Shown in pieces: positions 1 through 8,296 of a DNA stretch of 64,000 nucleotides. Position numbers and translations under genes: made by a program. How positions within the stretch are numbered: the first letter of the stretch is position 1; every line of letters starts with the position of its first letter. Source of the stretch: Mycobacterium sp. IS-836 (GTDB taxonomy: Bacteria > Actinomycetota > Actinomycetes > Mycobacteriales > Mycobacteriaceae); NCBI RefSeq assembly GCF_001954275.1, contig NZ_MBEU01000010.1:124001-188000 (forward strand), written 5' to 3'. The notes beneath the pieces were generated by a model. The model had not been told where the DNA came from, searched no databases, and saw only the letters and a list, made by a program, of their open reading frames with translations.

Positions 1-664
1 CGTTGACCCGACGCCACGGATGCGCGCGCGAAGTCACCCACGCGACATCCTGGTTCGACGGCGTGCTTACTCCGCCGGCCGCCAGCGCCTCCAACAGGAC
101 CCCGGCCAGAATCTGTTCGCTGACCCCCGGCCGCAGTTCGGAGACCGCGGCGGCCAGGCCCGACTCCGCGACCGCGATCGCCTCCCGCAGAGAAACCAAC
201 TCTTCGGCCGTCTTGATGCGCCGGGCGGCGCGCATGGCCAGTTCCCCGTCGACCAACTCGGCGTTGGGAAACGCGCTGGGCAGTAGCTTGGCGAAAGCCG
301 GTGAGAGCGCATCGGTTCCGACGCGGCGCGCGGTGGCAGCGCCGTCGATGCGCTGCAGCGCCGCGATGGTGTTCATCGGGTTCCACGAGATGCCGTACAG
401 GTTTTCGTGGGGAATGTCGTCGGGGACACCCTCATCCCACGTGCTGAGCAGATGAACGGCGCCGGTGTCACGGACCAGCACGCAGGTGGGGCCGAACGGG
501 CGGGTGCCTGCGACCCACAGCTGCGGTGCCCCGGACACGTAACGGACGTTGGCCTGCCGCCCGAGCACCAGGACGTCGAGACCGTGCGCGGCCATCTGCT
601 CCAGTGCCCGGTGCCGCCGTCCCAGCCGCAGCGCCCTATCGTCGGGCAGAACTTCAGTTGCCAT
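1..664 (-). CDS. M24 family peptidase-like protein, N-terminal part (runs off window)
   Basis: Reading the minus strand from the ATG at 664 gives an open frame to base 1 with no stop (about 221 codons). It starts MATEVLPDD and contains QANVRYVSGAPQLWV, typical of the creatinase/prolidase N-terminal domain that precedes an M24 pita-bread domain. Only that N-terminal domain and the first part of the catalytic domain (RIKTAEELVSLREAIAVAE) are in the window, so metal ligands cannot be checked. The start overlaps the end of the upstream M24 gene by 11 bases, so it is the last visible gene of the TetR-ferredoxin-P450 operon. The role is unknown. Two adjacent M24 proteins may form a heteromer or act in sequence on a dipeptide- or amide-like metabolite (inference). 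Confidence 0.8.
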   Translation of the reverse strand, partial: MATEVLPDDRALRLGRRHRALEQMAAHGLDVLVLGRQANVRYVSGAPQLWVAGTRPFGPTCVLVRDTGAVHLLSTWDEGVPDDIPHENLYGISWNPMNTIAALQRIDGAATARRVGTDALSPAFAKLLPSAFPNAELVDGELAMRAARRIKTAEELVSLREAIAVAESGLAAAVSELRPGVSEQILAGVLLEALAAGGVSTPSNQDVAWVTSRAHPWRRVN

Positions 665-1865
665 AGGGGTCATAGGGGTAGTCGGTCAATTTGATCCAGC
701 CGTCGTCGGTAATCACCAAGACCTCTTCGCTGCGATAGCCGCCGGTGCCGTCCTCCCAGACCACCGGCTCCAAAACCAGCACCATGCCCTGCTGCAGGAC
801 GAAATTCTCGTCGAACTCGTCGCCGAGATCCGTTCCTATCATCGGCATTTCGGCGGCGTTGACGCCGATGCCGTGGCCGAGGTAGAAGTGCGGAAGCCAG
901 GGCTTCCTGCCGCCGTTGGCCTTGGTTGCTGCCCTGCCCAGGTCGGCGGCGGTGGCTCCGGCGCGCGCGACATCCAGCACGGCGGTCAAGATCTCGAACC
1001 ATTTGTCGAACTGCACCCGCTGGCGCGGCGACGGGTCTTTGCCGACGATCCAGGTGCGCCCGAAGTCCGAGCAGTACCCGTGGTAGGTGATGCTGACGTC
1101 CGTCCAGAGCACGTCGCCTTCGGCCAGCTCGCGCTCGGTGGAGAGCAGGGGCAACGCGAGGTCTCCGTGCGTGGTCCACACGCCCTCCGCCTTGCTCGGC
1201 GGCATCACCTGCCAGATGGGCTCGAGCATGCTTGCCTCGGCACCCAATTCGAAAGCGCGTCGCAAAAAGCTTGCGGATAGCTCGATCTGGCGGATGCCTG
1301 GCGCCAGTGCCTTGTGGACCTCCACCATCGCCTGGTCGGTGATCCGCACCGCGGTGCGCATGCAGGACAATTCGTCGGGCGTCTTGACTGCCTTAGCGGC
1401 GCTGACGACGGCGGCGGCATCGGCGGGAGCGCCGTTGGGAAACAACAACTTCGCCGCGCGCGACATGGCGCCGGTGCACTCGTCGATGGCGATCACGGCG
1501 CCGGCAGGAATGAGGTCGGCCAGCTGGTGGGCGAAATTCCGGACGCCCTCGTCGAATTCGAGATAGACCGGCCCGTGTAGGTGGTCGGCGGGCAGGTCCG
1601 CCTCGTGCGCGGCGCCCTCGCGGAACGGCAGGAACAGGTGCGGCCACGGATCGTCGGCGACTATGACGGCGACGGGCCGCTCGACGTACGACAGCCCGGC
1701 GTCACCCAGGGGCCAGCTGGTCCCGGTGGCGTACACGACGGCGTTATTGCCCAGCAGGATCATCGCGTCGACTCCGCGTTCGGTCATCGCCGAGCGCAGC
1801 CGAGCCCCGGTCTCGCGACGCATGCGGGCGAGATCAGGTGTTTCGGGAATCGCGAACGTTGTCAC
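654..1865 (-). CDS. M24 family metallopeptidase (Xaa-Pro/creatinase type)
   Basis: A 403-residue protein with an N-terminal creatinase-type domain and a C-terminal pita-bread catalytic domain. The five expected metal ligands are visible: two Asp in LWTDVSITYHGYCSDFGRTW, His331 in LGHGIGVN, Glu366 in LVLEPVVWE and Glu380 in YRSEEVLVIT. It should therefore be an active dinuclear metal hydrolase or aminopeptidase. The GTG start at 1865 is chosen because it overlaps the TGA of the upstream amidohydrolase (GTGA arrangement), which implies translational coupling. In-frame sequence upstream of it lies inside the amidohydrolase gene and looks non-coding. The substrate is unknown. The P450 and amidohydrolase context suggests metabolism of a small amide or amino-acid-like compound rather than protein turnover. 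Confidence 0.9.
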   Translation of the reverse strand: MTTFAIPETPDLARMRRETGARLRSAMTERGVDAMILLGNNAVVYATGTSWPLGDAGLSYVERPVAVIVADDPWPHLFLPFREGAAHEADLPADHLHGPVYLEFDEGVRNFAHQLADLIPAGAVIAIDECTGAMSRAAKLLFPNGAPADAAAVVSAAKAVKTPDELSCMRTAVRITDQAMVEVHKALAPGIRQIELSASFLRRAFELGAEASMLEPIWQVMPPSKAEGVWTTHGDLALPLLSTERELAEGDVLWTDVSITYHGYCSDFGRTWIVGKDPSPRQRVQFDKWFEILTAVLDVARAGATAADLGRAATKANGGRKPWLPHFYLGHGIGVNAAEMPMIGTDLGDEFDENFVLQQGMVLVLEPVVWEDGTGGYRSEEVLVITDDGWIKLTDYPYDPYGN

Positions 1866-3037
1866 AATCCGAGGAATTCGGTGATGTTGCCGCTGACGAT
1901 GCGCGCCGCGTCGGCCGGGCCGACGGCGTCGACAACCGCCGCCAGTGACTTCTCCGAATAGCCGTATGTGCTTTCGTTGTGCGGATAGTCGCTGGACCAC
2001 ATCACCTTGTCCACGCCGATCTTGTCGATCAGTTGCAGACCCAGCGGGTCGACCATGAACGAGGCGCTCATGTGGGTGTCCCAGTAGTAGCGCACGTTGT
2101 GTTCCAGCGGCCGGTTGAACATGTGCTGATACGAGGCAACCAGGTGCTCGGCGTCTTGCAGCGCCCACGGCACCCACGAAATGCCGCCCTCGAACCAACC
2201 GATCCGCAGGCTTGGGTGCTGGTCGAGGATGCCGCCAAAGATGTACTTGGAGAACGTCTCCCGGAATCCATCGATGTTGATCATCATCCCGACGACGACG
2301 CTGTTGAACTCGCACGGGCTCTTCGGCGGAGTTTCCCCGATGTGGTGGGTTACCGGCAGGCCGGCGGCCTCGATCTCGTCCCACACGGCGCTCATCGACG
2401 TGCTCGAGTAGTCGATCGGGTTGCCGTCGTCGTCCTTGCCCGGGTTCAGCGGCATCAGGAACGTCTTGAGCCCCAACGATTTCAGCTCTTCCAACGTTTG
2501 CCGTGTGCCTTGCGGGTCCCACCAGTTGATCAGCCCGGCACCGTAGAAATGGCCGTCCGAGCGTTCCTGGAGCTCCGCGATGTATTCGTTGTAGATGCGG
2601 AAGGCGAGTTCGCGAAGCTTCTTGTCGGGATAGTGAAACAGCGCCAGCACCGCGTTGGGGAAGGCAAGTTCCTTATCGACTCCGTCCTCGCGCAGCTCCT
2701 GAATCCGGGCCTCGATGTTGGTGCTCGCGGCGCCGGGCAGGTCGTCGTATTGCATCAACACCGCGCTGAAGTCGCCCGGCAGGAACGACTGCCCCTTGCG
2801 CCCGACCTGGTACGCGCCGTCCTCATACCAGATGCGCGGCGCCTTCTCCTTGAGATCGTCGGGGAACCGTTCGTAGAAGATGTCGGCGGCCAGGGAAATG
2901 TGATTATCCGCGGAAAAGACCACTGTCCCGTCGGGCAGACCCACATCGGCGCCGCCGGCGTGCCCGCGGCGATCCTTCGGTGCGCCAAAGCCTTCGGGCG
3001 GGTAGAGCGAAATGGTGCTTGATTGAGTCGTCATCAT
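1862..3037 (-). CDS. amidohydrolase family protein (metal-dependent TIM-barrel hydrolase/decarboxylase)
   Basis: 391 residues of the amidohydrolase-2 type (ACMSD-like TIM barrel). The N-terminal metal motif reads FSADNHISL, with DNH in place of the usual HxH; this variant is common in this actinobacterial subfamily. The conserved late Asp is in MWSSDYPHNEST near residue 350. Such proteins hydrolyse C-N or C-C bonds or decarboxylate aromatic acids; the substrate here is not known. It lies 27 bases after the P450 stop and overlaps the following M24 gene by 4 bases. A GGAGGG precedes two consecutive ATG codons (3037 and 3034), so the start is uncertain by one codon. Confidence 0.92.
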   Translation of the reverse strand: MMTTQSSTISLYPPEGFGAPKDRRGHAGGADVGLPDGTVVFSADNHISLAADIFYERFPDDLKEKAPRIWYEDGAYQVGRKGQSFLPGDFSAVLMQYDDLPGAASTNIEARIQELREDGVDKELAFPNAVLALFHYPDKKLRELAFRIYNEYIAELQERSDGHFYGAGLINWWDPQGTRQTLEELKSLGLKTFLMPLNPGKDDDGNPIDYSSTSMSAVWDEIEAAGLPVTHHIGETPPKSPCEFNSVVVGMMINIDGFRETFSKYIFGGILDQHPSLRIGWFEGGISWVPWALQDAEHLVASYQHMFNRPLEHNVRYYWDTHMSASFMVDPLGLQLIDKIGVDKVMWSSDYPHNESTYGYSEKSLAAVVDAVGPADAARIVSGNITEFLGL

Positions 3038-3064
3038 TGACCCTCCATTCGGATCGGCATTTGG

Positions 3065-4309
3065 CTACCAGGTCACCGGCAATTCGTAGACGCCGTAGGC
3101 GAGACGATCGTCCTTGAAAGGGATGTCCTCGATCGGGACCGCCAGCGTCAGCGTCGGGATGCGGCGGAACAGCGTGCGGTAGACGATTTGCAACTCCGCG
3201 CGGGCGAGCTGCTGGCCCACGCACTGGTGCCGGCCGTAACCGAATGCGACGTTGCGATCGGCCCCCGCCCGGTGCAGATACAGTCGGTCCGGTTCGGGGA
3301 AGGCGTTGGCATCCCAGTTCGCCGGAGCCAAATCGATGATGATGCCTTCGCCGGCCTTGATGACCTCTCCGCCGATGTGGATGTCTTCGACCGCGACTCG
3401 GCGCTGACCATTCTGGATGATGCTGAGGTAGCGAAGCAGTTCCTCGACGGCGCTCGCGATGATCTTCGGGTCTTCGGCGTCGCGGATGACGGCGAGCTGC
3501 TCGGGATTCTGCAGCAGCGCAAGCACACCGATACCGATCATGTTCGAGGTGGTTTCGTGTCCGGCGATGAGCAGTCCGGTGCCGAGCTGCGCGGCTTCCT
3601 TGACGCTGAGCTCGCCGGCCTTGACGCGCTCGGCAAGGTCGGAGACCGCGTCCTCGGCGGGATTTTCCATTTTGGCCTCGACCAGCTGGGCCAGATATTT
3701 GTGCAGGCTGATCGCGCCCTTCGCGGTGTCCTCACCAGTCGCGTAGCGCGCCAGCCCCACGTTGGCGTGGTGCTGGAACATCTCGGCGTCCTCGTACGGC
3801 ACCCCGAGCAGCTGGCTGATCACCAGCGACGGGACCGGCAGCGCCAGCGCGGTGACAATATCGGCGGGCTGTGGGCCGGCCAGCATCGCGTCGATGTGGT
3901 CGTCGGTGATCTGCTGGATGTTCGGCCGCAGACCTTCCACCCGCCTGAACGTGAAGGGCTTCGACAACATCCGCCGGAACCGGGTGTGCTCTTCGCCGTC
4001 GGAGGTGAAGACCGATCGCGGACGCTTGTGCACCGTGGACAACATGCCCGCGTTCCAGTGCGGAAAGCCGGGCACCCGATCGTCGACGCTGACGCGGGAA
4101 TCGGAGAACAGTTCGCGCACTTCCTCGTAACCCGTGATGAGCCATGGTGTGCTGCCGTCCCAGATCCGCACCCTGGACAGCGGCTTGCTCGCCGCCAGCG
4201 CCATGACGTCCGGGGGTGGGGCGAAGGGGCAGCGCGCATTCCTGGCCATTGGGTAATCCGGGATTTCGGCGGTTGCCTGGGTTTCAGTGCCCGTCAGTGT
4301 GTCTGACAT
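3065..4309 (-). CDS. cytochrome P450
   Basis: A soluble P450 of 414 residues. The diagnostic motifs are present: I-helix AGHETTSN, the ExxR helix EELLRYL, and the heme loop FGYGRHQCVGQQLA with the axial Cys near residue 363. The enzyme should hydroxylate a small organic substrate using electrons from the ferredoxin encoded just upstream. The ATG at 4309 starts one base after the ferredoxin TGA. A longer open frame exists upstream but would overlap the whole ferredoxin gene. It sits third in a six-gene minus-strand operon. The CYP family cannot be assigned by eye. Confidence 0.95.
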   Translation of the reverse strand: MSDTLTGTETQATAEIPDYPMARNARCPFAPPPDVMALAASKPLSRVRIWDGSTPWLITGYEEVRELFSDSRVSVDDRVPGFPHWNAGMLSTVHKRPRSVFTSDGEEHTRFRRMLSKPFTFRRVEGLRPNIQQITDDHIDAMLAGPQPADIVTALALPVPSLVISQLLGVPYEDAEMFQHHANVGLARYATGEDTAKGAISLHKYLAQLVEAKMENPAEDAVSDLAERVKAGELSVKEAAQLGTGLLIAGHETTSNMIGIGVLALLQNPEQLAVIRDAEDPKIIASAVEELLRYLSIIQNGQRRVAVEDIHIGGEVIKAGEGIIIDLAPANWDANAFPEPDRLYLHRAGADRNVAFGYGRHQCVGQQLARAELQIVYRTLFRRIPTLTLAVPIEDIPFKDDRLAYGVYELPVTW

Positions 4310-4310
4310 T

Positions 4311-4505
4311 TCATTCCTCGATGTAGATGGCCTGGGCGGGGCACGCGGCCGCCGCACGGCGTGCGCCCTCGGTCTGTTCCGCCGACGGATGCTCGTTGAG
4401 TAGGACGACGACACCGTCGTCGTCGCGCTGATCGAACACCTCCGGCGCATTCATGACGCAGTTCCCCGAGGAGGCGCAAATGTTCTGGTCGACAGTCACT
4501 TTCAT
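4311..4505 (-). CDS. [3Fe-4S] ferredoxin
   Basis: A 64-residue ferredoxin with only three candidate cluster ligands: Cys10, Cys16 (CASSGNC) and Cys55 (ACPAQAI). The second cysteine of a normal four-Cys set is replaced, which marks the [3Fe-4S] type that partners actinobacterial P450s. It directly precedes the P450 gene and follows the TetR gene by 11 bases, so it is almost certainly the dedicated electron donor in this operon. The downstream acidic stretch FDQRDDDGVVVLL is typical of the family. Confidence 0.93.
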   Translation of the reverse strand: MKVTVDQNICASSGNCVMNAPEVFDQRDDDGVVVLLNEHPSAEQTEGARRAAAACPAQAIYIEE

Positions 4506-4516
4506 GTTCAACACTT

Positions 4517-5182
4517 TTATTCGCACCGCGTGACCGGTGCCAACCACAGGCCCACGATCGCATCGATGAGTCCGGATGCTGCGGCGCGCCAAGAGGTTTG
4601 GTGCATGGTTGATCCTGCCGCCAGCGCACGCTCACGGTCGGCGCAGGTGTGCATCAGCAGGTTGCGCGCCATGATGTTGCGTTCGAAACGCACCTCGGCC
4701 GGCAGGTTGGGCAGGCAGCTGTTGATGCCGTCGACGACCTGGACCAGCGACGGCGAGCTGAGCGCCCCCTTGACGATGATGTTGTAGTAGGCCGGATCGG
4801 TCATCGCCTGCGCCGCGAAGCGCGCGTACCAAGTCGGATTGCCCAGATCCGCCAGATGCTCAGTGAGCGGGCGCACCAGGCAGCCCACCCAGTCACGCAT
4901 CTCCGCCGGGCCGCCGGAGGCCGACAGCTCTGCCACCATTTGTTCGCGGAGTTCCTCGACGGGTCCGCGGTGTTTCTGCTCGATGGCGCGCACCAGATCG
5001 GCCTTCGTGCCGAAGTGGTAGCCCACCGCGGCGTTGTTGCCCTGCCCGGCGGCCTCGCTGACCTGCCGGTTCGACACGGCGAACATGCCGTGCTCGGCAT
5101 ACAACCGCTCCGCCGCCACCAGGATCGCCTCCTGGGTGGAGCTGGCCCGCTCGGTGCGAACCGTCCTGCCTGCCGTGGTCAT
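4517..5182 (-). CDS. TetR family transcriptional regulator
   Basis: 221 residues with an N-terminal TetR helix-turn-helix (AILVAAERLYAEHG, then VSNRQVSEAAGQGNNAAVGYHFG) followed by a ligand-binding helical domain. The ATG at 5182 is preferred to an in-frame TTG at 5194. It is the first gene of the ferredoxin-P450-amidohydrolase-M24 operon. A 22-bp palindrome lies just upstream at 5209-5230, and a near copy occurs in front of the SDR at 5805-6611. Autoregulation plus control of both units is the natural inference. Confidence 0.93.
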   Translation of the reverse strand: MTTAGRTVRTERASSTQEAILVAAERLYAEHGMFAVSNRQVSEAAGQGNNAAVGYHFGTKADLVRAIEQKHRGPVEELREQMVAELSASGGPAEMRDWVGCLVRPLTEHLADLGNPTWYARFAAQAMTDPAYYNIIVKGALSSPSLVQVVDGINSCLPNLPAEVRFERNIMARNLLMHTCADRERALAAGSTMHQTSWRAAASGLIDAIVGLWLAPVTRCE

Positions 5183-5208
5183 TGCACTAGTCAACCCGCA
5201 GCGCGGGA

Positions 5209-5230
5209 TTAAGTCAAGCGCTTGATTTAA
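5209..5230. promoter_or_regulatory. 22-bp palindromic operator candidate upstream of the TetR-P450 operon
   Basis: An inverted repeat with left arm TTAAGTCAAGC and right arm GCTTGATTTAA. It is symmetric except for one G/A pair. It lies 27 bases upstream of the TetR start and matches the site at 6639-6660 at 20 of 22 positions. It is the probable binding site of the adjacent TetR protein. Confidence 0.75.
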
Positions 5231-5252
5231 ACTTAGGCGGTCCCTTGCACGC

Positions 5253-5308
5253 CGAGCGTGACGCTGCAGTCACGTTCGGCCTCCAGGGTGACTGCAGCGT
5301 CACGCTCG
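5253..5308. repeat. long perfect hairpin, dispersed repeat copy 1
   Basis: Two perfectly complementary 21-nt arms (5253-5273 and 5288-5308, core GTGACGCTGCAGTCAC) flank a 14-nt loop. A homologous element, in inverse orientation and including related loop sequence, lies at 39380-39437. Here it sits between divergent genes, so it is not simply a convergent terminator. It is probably a mycobacterial interspersed palindromic repeat. Confidence 0.75.
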
Positions 5309-5376
5309 AGGCGCCTCCGACGAGATCAGTCGCCACGGGTTGACTTCAACAACACTTGAAGTCCTAGCCTGCCGTC

Positions 5377-5802
5377 ATGACCTTCAAATCGCATGAAATT
5401 GATTTCCTGCGCCAGGCCGACCTGGGCCGGTTGGCCACCATCCAGCGCGACGGCGCGCCACAGAACAGCCCGGTGGGATTCACCTACAACGAGGCACTGG
5501 GCACCATCGATATCGCCGGCTACCGGATGTCGAAGAGCCAGAAGTACCGCAACATCGCCCACGACAACAGGGTGGCCTTCGTCGTTGACGACATCACCTC
5601 GCGCGACCCGTGGCGGGTGCGTTGCCTCGAGATACGCGGAACCGCCGAGCAAGCCGAGGCACCGTCGGCACAGGGCGCCGCCGGTGACGAGCTCGACACG
5701 GCGATCATCCGTATCACGCCGCGGCGCATCATCAGCTTCGGCATCGACGATCAGGTCAGCGAGCCGCATCAGCTGCAGGTGGACCGGCGCGACGTTTCCT
5801 GA
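5377..5802 (+). CDS. PPOX-class (F420-type) split-barrel protein
   Basis: 141 residues with the split beta-barrel signature of pyridoxamine-phosphate-oxidase-like proteins: GRLATIQRDGAPQNSPVGF at the N-terminus, then KYRNIAHDNRVAFVVDD. Mycobacterial members of this size usually bind coenzyme F420 (sometimes FMN or heme) and reduce small molecules. Nothing in the sequence fixes the cofactor or substrate. It is divergent from the TetR-P450 operon and convergent with the SDR whose stop lies 2 bases beyond its own. Confidence 0.85.
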   Translation: MTFKSHEIDFLRQADLGRLATIQRDGAPQNSPVGFTYNEALGTIDIAGYRMSKSQKYRNIAHDNRVAFVVDDITSRDPWRVRCLEIRGTAEQAEAPSAQGAAGDELDTAIIRITPRRIISFGIDDQVSEPHQLQVDRRDVS

Positions 5803-5804
5803 AG

Positions 5805-6611
5805 TCATCCCTTGGACTTGGACCGAATGGCCTTGCCGGCGACCGTCCCCCCATCCACCGGTAGCACGGTTCCGGTGACGTAGCGCGACCGGTCGCTGGC
5901 GAAGTACAGCGCAGCTTCGGCGATATCCGCGGGTGTGCCCTCGCGCTTCAACGGCCGGTCGGCTCGCATCGTCTCGCGGATTGCCGCCTCATACCGCTCG
6001 AGTTCCTCCGGATCCTTGTTGACCGTGGTAGCGAGGAGGGGGGTGGGGATGTTGCCCGGCGCAATGGCGTTGACTCGAATCTCGTAGTACGCCAACTCGA
6101 TTGCCGCGGACTTGGTGAATTGGATGACTGCCGCTTTGGACGCGCGGTAAGTCATCACGCCACCGCCGGCCTGGATTCCGCCGATCGAGGTCATGTTGAC
6201 GATGGATCCACCGCCGTGAGTCGCCATGTGCCGGGCGGCATCTCGGGTACCGGCCATCACACCCAGCACGTTGACCGCCATGACGCGGTGAAAATCGGCC
6301 AGGTCGTCGTCGAGAAAACGGCTGTGCATGGTGCTCGAAACCCCGGCGTTGTTGACCATGATGTGCAGGCCCCCGAATTTCTCGACGGCGGTCGCTACCA
6401 GCGCGCCAACCTGTTCGGGATCGGAAACGTCGGTCCGCCGAAACAGGGCGTCGGCGCCCAGCCCCGCCGCGAGGGCTTCACCCCTGTCCTCGTCGATGTC
6501 GGCAATGACGACCCGCGCGCCCTCGGCGACAAACCGCTCCACGGTGGCCCGGCCGATGCCGGAAGCACCGCCGGTGACGACGGCGACCTTGCCGGCCAGT
6601 TCATCAACCAC
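5805..6611 (-). CDS. SDR family oxidoreductase
   Basis: A 268-residue classical short-chain dehydrogenase. The cofactor motif TGGASGIG is at about residues 13-20, NNAG follows FGGLHIMV, and the catalytic YRASK is present with an upstream serine (NMTSIGG). The C-terminus carries an unusual basic tail (AIRSKSKG). It starts at a GTG at 6611. The 22-bp palindrome at 6639-6660 lies 28 bases upstream, which ties this gene to the TetR-P450 operon as a likely alcohol/ketone step of the same pathway (inference). Confidence 0.93.
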   Translation of the reverse strand: MVDELAGKVAVVTGGASGIGRATVERFVAEGARVVIADIDEDRGEALAAGLGADALFRRTDVSDPEQVGALVATAVEKFGGLHIMVNNAGVSSTMHSRFLDDDLADFHRVMAVNVLGVMAGTRDAARHMATHGGGSIVNMTSIGGIQAGGGVMTYRASKAAVIQFTKSAAIELAYYEIRVNAIAPGNIPTPLLATTVNKDPEELERYEAAIRETMRADRPLKREGTPADIAEAALYFASDRSRYVTGTVLPVDGGTVAGKAIRSKSKG

Positions 6612-6638
6612 ACGACGAGTTAATCGGCGCGGGCCCCG

Positions 6639-6660
6639 TTAAGTCAAGCAGTTGATTTAA
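6639..6660. promoter_or_regulatory. 22-bp palindromic operator candidate between the SDR and the NmrA-like gene
   Basis: Arms TTAAGTCAAGC and AGTTGATTTAA. It is a near copy of the site at 5209-5230 and lies between divergent genes starting at 6611 (minus) and 6751 (plus), so the same TetR could control both directions. Confidence 0.72.
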
Positions 6661-6750
6661 GGGGTTCGGCGAACTGGACGCATATCAATTCGTTTGCAGA
6701 AGTGGAAGGCTGACTTCACCGGCTCATTGACTACCTCGGGAGGGCTCACC

Positions 6751-7518
6751 ATGAAGATTTTGGTCATCGGCGGCAGCGGGCTGATCGGCTCCCAGGTCAT
6801 CGCCAATCTGACCGAGCTTGGACATGAGGCGATCTCGGCGTCGCCAAGCTCCGGTGTCAACAGTGTCACCGGTGAGGGTCTCGCCGAAGCGGTGGCGGGC
6901 GTGCACACCGTGGTGGACGTGTCCAACTCCCCGTCCTTCGACGACGAACCCGTGCTGCAGTTCTTCACCACGTCGACCAAAAACCTTCTCGCCACGGAAC
7001 GCGAGGCCGGTGTGCAGCACCACGTCGCACTCTCGATCGTGGGTGCCGACCGCGCCCCGGACAGTGGCTACATGCGGGCCAAGGTTGCCCAAGAGAAATT
7101 GATCGAGGAATCGGGATGCCCGTATTCGATCGTGCGGGCGACCCAGTTCTTCGAATTCGTCGACGCCATCGCGGATTCGGCGACCGACGGCAACACCGTC
7201 CTGCTGCCGGAAGGGGCGTTCCAGCCCATCGCCGCGAAGGACGTCGCCACCGCCGTCACCCGCGCAGCAACCGCCGATCCGACCAACGGCATCACCAATA
7301 TCGCCGGACCCGAAAAGCGTGGCATGGACGAATTCATCCGAACCGCGCTTGCCGGTTCCGGCGATCCACGCCAAGTCGTGGGCGACCCCAAGGCCCGCTA
7401 TTTCGGTACCCAGCTCGACGAGCGCACCATCGTCCCCACCGACGGCGAAAACCCGACGATCTATCCCACCCGCTTCAGCGACTGGAAGGCCTCCCGGACT
7501 CCCAGCGGTTCGCAGTAG
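6751..7518 (+). CDS. NAD(P)-binding NmrA-like/atypical SDR protein
   Basis: 255 residues starting MKILVIGGSGLIGSQV, a Rossmann GxxGxxG motif of the NmrA/atypical SDR type. No YxxxK active site is evident, as expected for this class of NAD(P)-binding redox-sensor or quinone-reductase-like proteins. The ATG at 6751 follows GGGAGG at good distance; a longer in-frame start at 6694 lacks such a site. It is the first gene of the plus-strand run that leads to the multicopper oxidase, 29 bases before the next SDR. The exact function is unknown. Confidence 0.88.
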   Translation: MKILVIGGSGLIGSQVIANLTELGHEAISASPSSGVNSVTGEGLAEAVAGVHTVVDVSNSPSFDDEPVLQFFTTSTKNLLATEREAGVQHHVALSIVGADRAPDSGYMRAKVAQEKLIEESGCPYSIVRATQFFEFVDAIADSATDGNTVLLPEGAFQPIAAKDVATAVTRAATADPTNGITNIAGPEKRGMDEFIRTALAGSGDPRQVVGDPKARYFGTQLDERTIVPTDGENPTIYPTRFSDWKASRTPSGSQ

Positions 7519-7547
7519 GCGCCAGGAGGCGAAGAGGGCTATACCTG

Positions 7548-8291
7548 ATGCCACGGGTCGCACTGATCACCGGCGCCAGCAGGGGCATCGGCGCGGCGAC
7601 GGCACGACTTCTTGCCGAACGCGGATTTCGGGCCGTGGTCAACCACCGCGCCAGCGCCCAGGAGGCGGAGGCGGTGGTCGCCGATATTACGTCGGGGGGT
7701 GGCGAGGCGATCGCAATACGGGCCGATGTCACCAATGCGGGTGCCATCTCCGCCATGGCCGACGAAATCGCACAGCGCTGGGGCGGGGTGGACGTGCTGG
7801 TGCACAACGCGTTGATACCGTTCACCGTCACATCGTTCGCCGACCTCACCTGGGAGCAGCTCGGCGGCAAGGTGAACGCCGAGCTGCACGCCGCATACAT
7901 GTTGACGAAGACCGTTGTGCCCGGGATGATTTCCCGCAGTTATGGCCGACTGATCTATCTCACCACCGGACTGTCGCGGCGTCCCCGCGACGGGATGATC
8001 GCGCTGGGCACTGCGAAGGCCGCCCTGGACCAGTTCGTTCGATACGTTGCGCTCGAGCTGGCGCCGCACGGGATCACCGCCAACCTCGTCGCACCGGCCA
8101 CGGTGAGCGGAACGACGGTGACCCAGCAGCTCAGCTCGGAGCGGATGCGTCAGCTCGGGGAGGCCGCGCCGATGGGACGACTCGTCACTCCGGAGGAGGT
8201 GGCCCACACGATCGCGTTCTTGGCAAGTGAGGACTCAGGTTTCACCACCGGACATTATCTGCCGGTCAACGGCGGCCTCTCAATGGACTGA
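7548..8291 (+). CDS. SDR-family protein lacking the catalytic tyrosine
   Basis: 247 residues with a good SDR cofactor motif (TGASRGIG, residues 8-15). The active site is degenerate: where YxxxK should be, residues 153-157 read LGTAK, so Lys157 is kept but the catalytic Tyr is Leu. The catalytic Ser position appears to be Thr, and the NAG motif reads VHNAL. Either it catalyses something other than carbonyl reduction or it is a structural partner. The start at 7548 is set by the family N-terminus PRVALITG and by AGGAGG upstream. The next gene begins 5 bases after its stop. Confidence 0.88.
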   Translation: MPRVALITGASRGIGAATARLLAERGFRAVVNHRASAQEAEAVVADITSGGGEAIAIRADVTNAGAISAMADEIAQRWGGVDVLVHNALIPFTVTSFADLTWEQLGGKVNAELHAAYMLTKTVVPGMISRSYGRLIYLTTGLSRRPRDGMIALGTAKAALDQFVRYVALELAPHGITANLVAPATVSGTTVTQQLSSERMRQLGEAAPMGRLVTPEEVAHTIAFLASEDSGFTTGHYLPVNGGLSMD

Positions 8292-8296
8292 ACGCC

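Noticed and set aside
1979..3022. Long plus-strand open frame opposite the amidohydrolase
   Set aside because: It mirrors the minus-strand gene with GC-rich antisense codon bias and has no recognisable domain; the minus-strand protein is clearly real.
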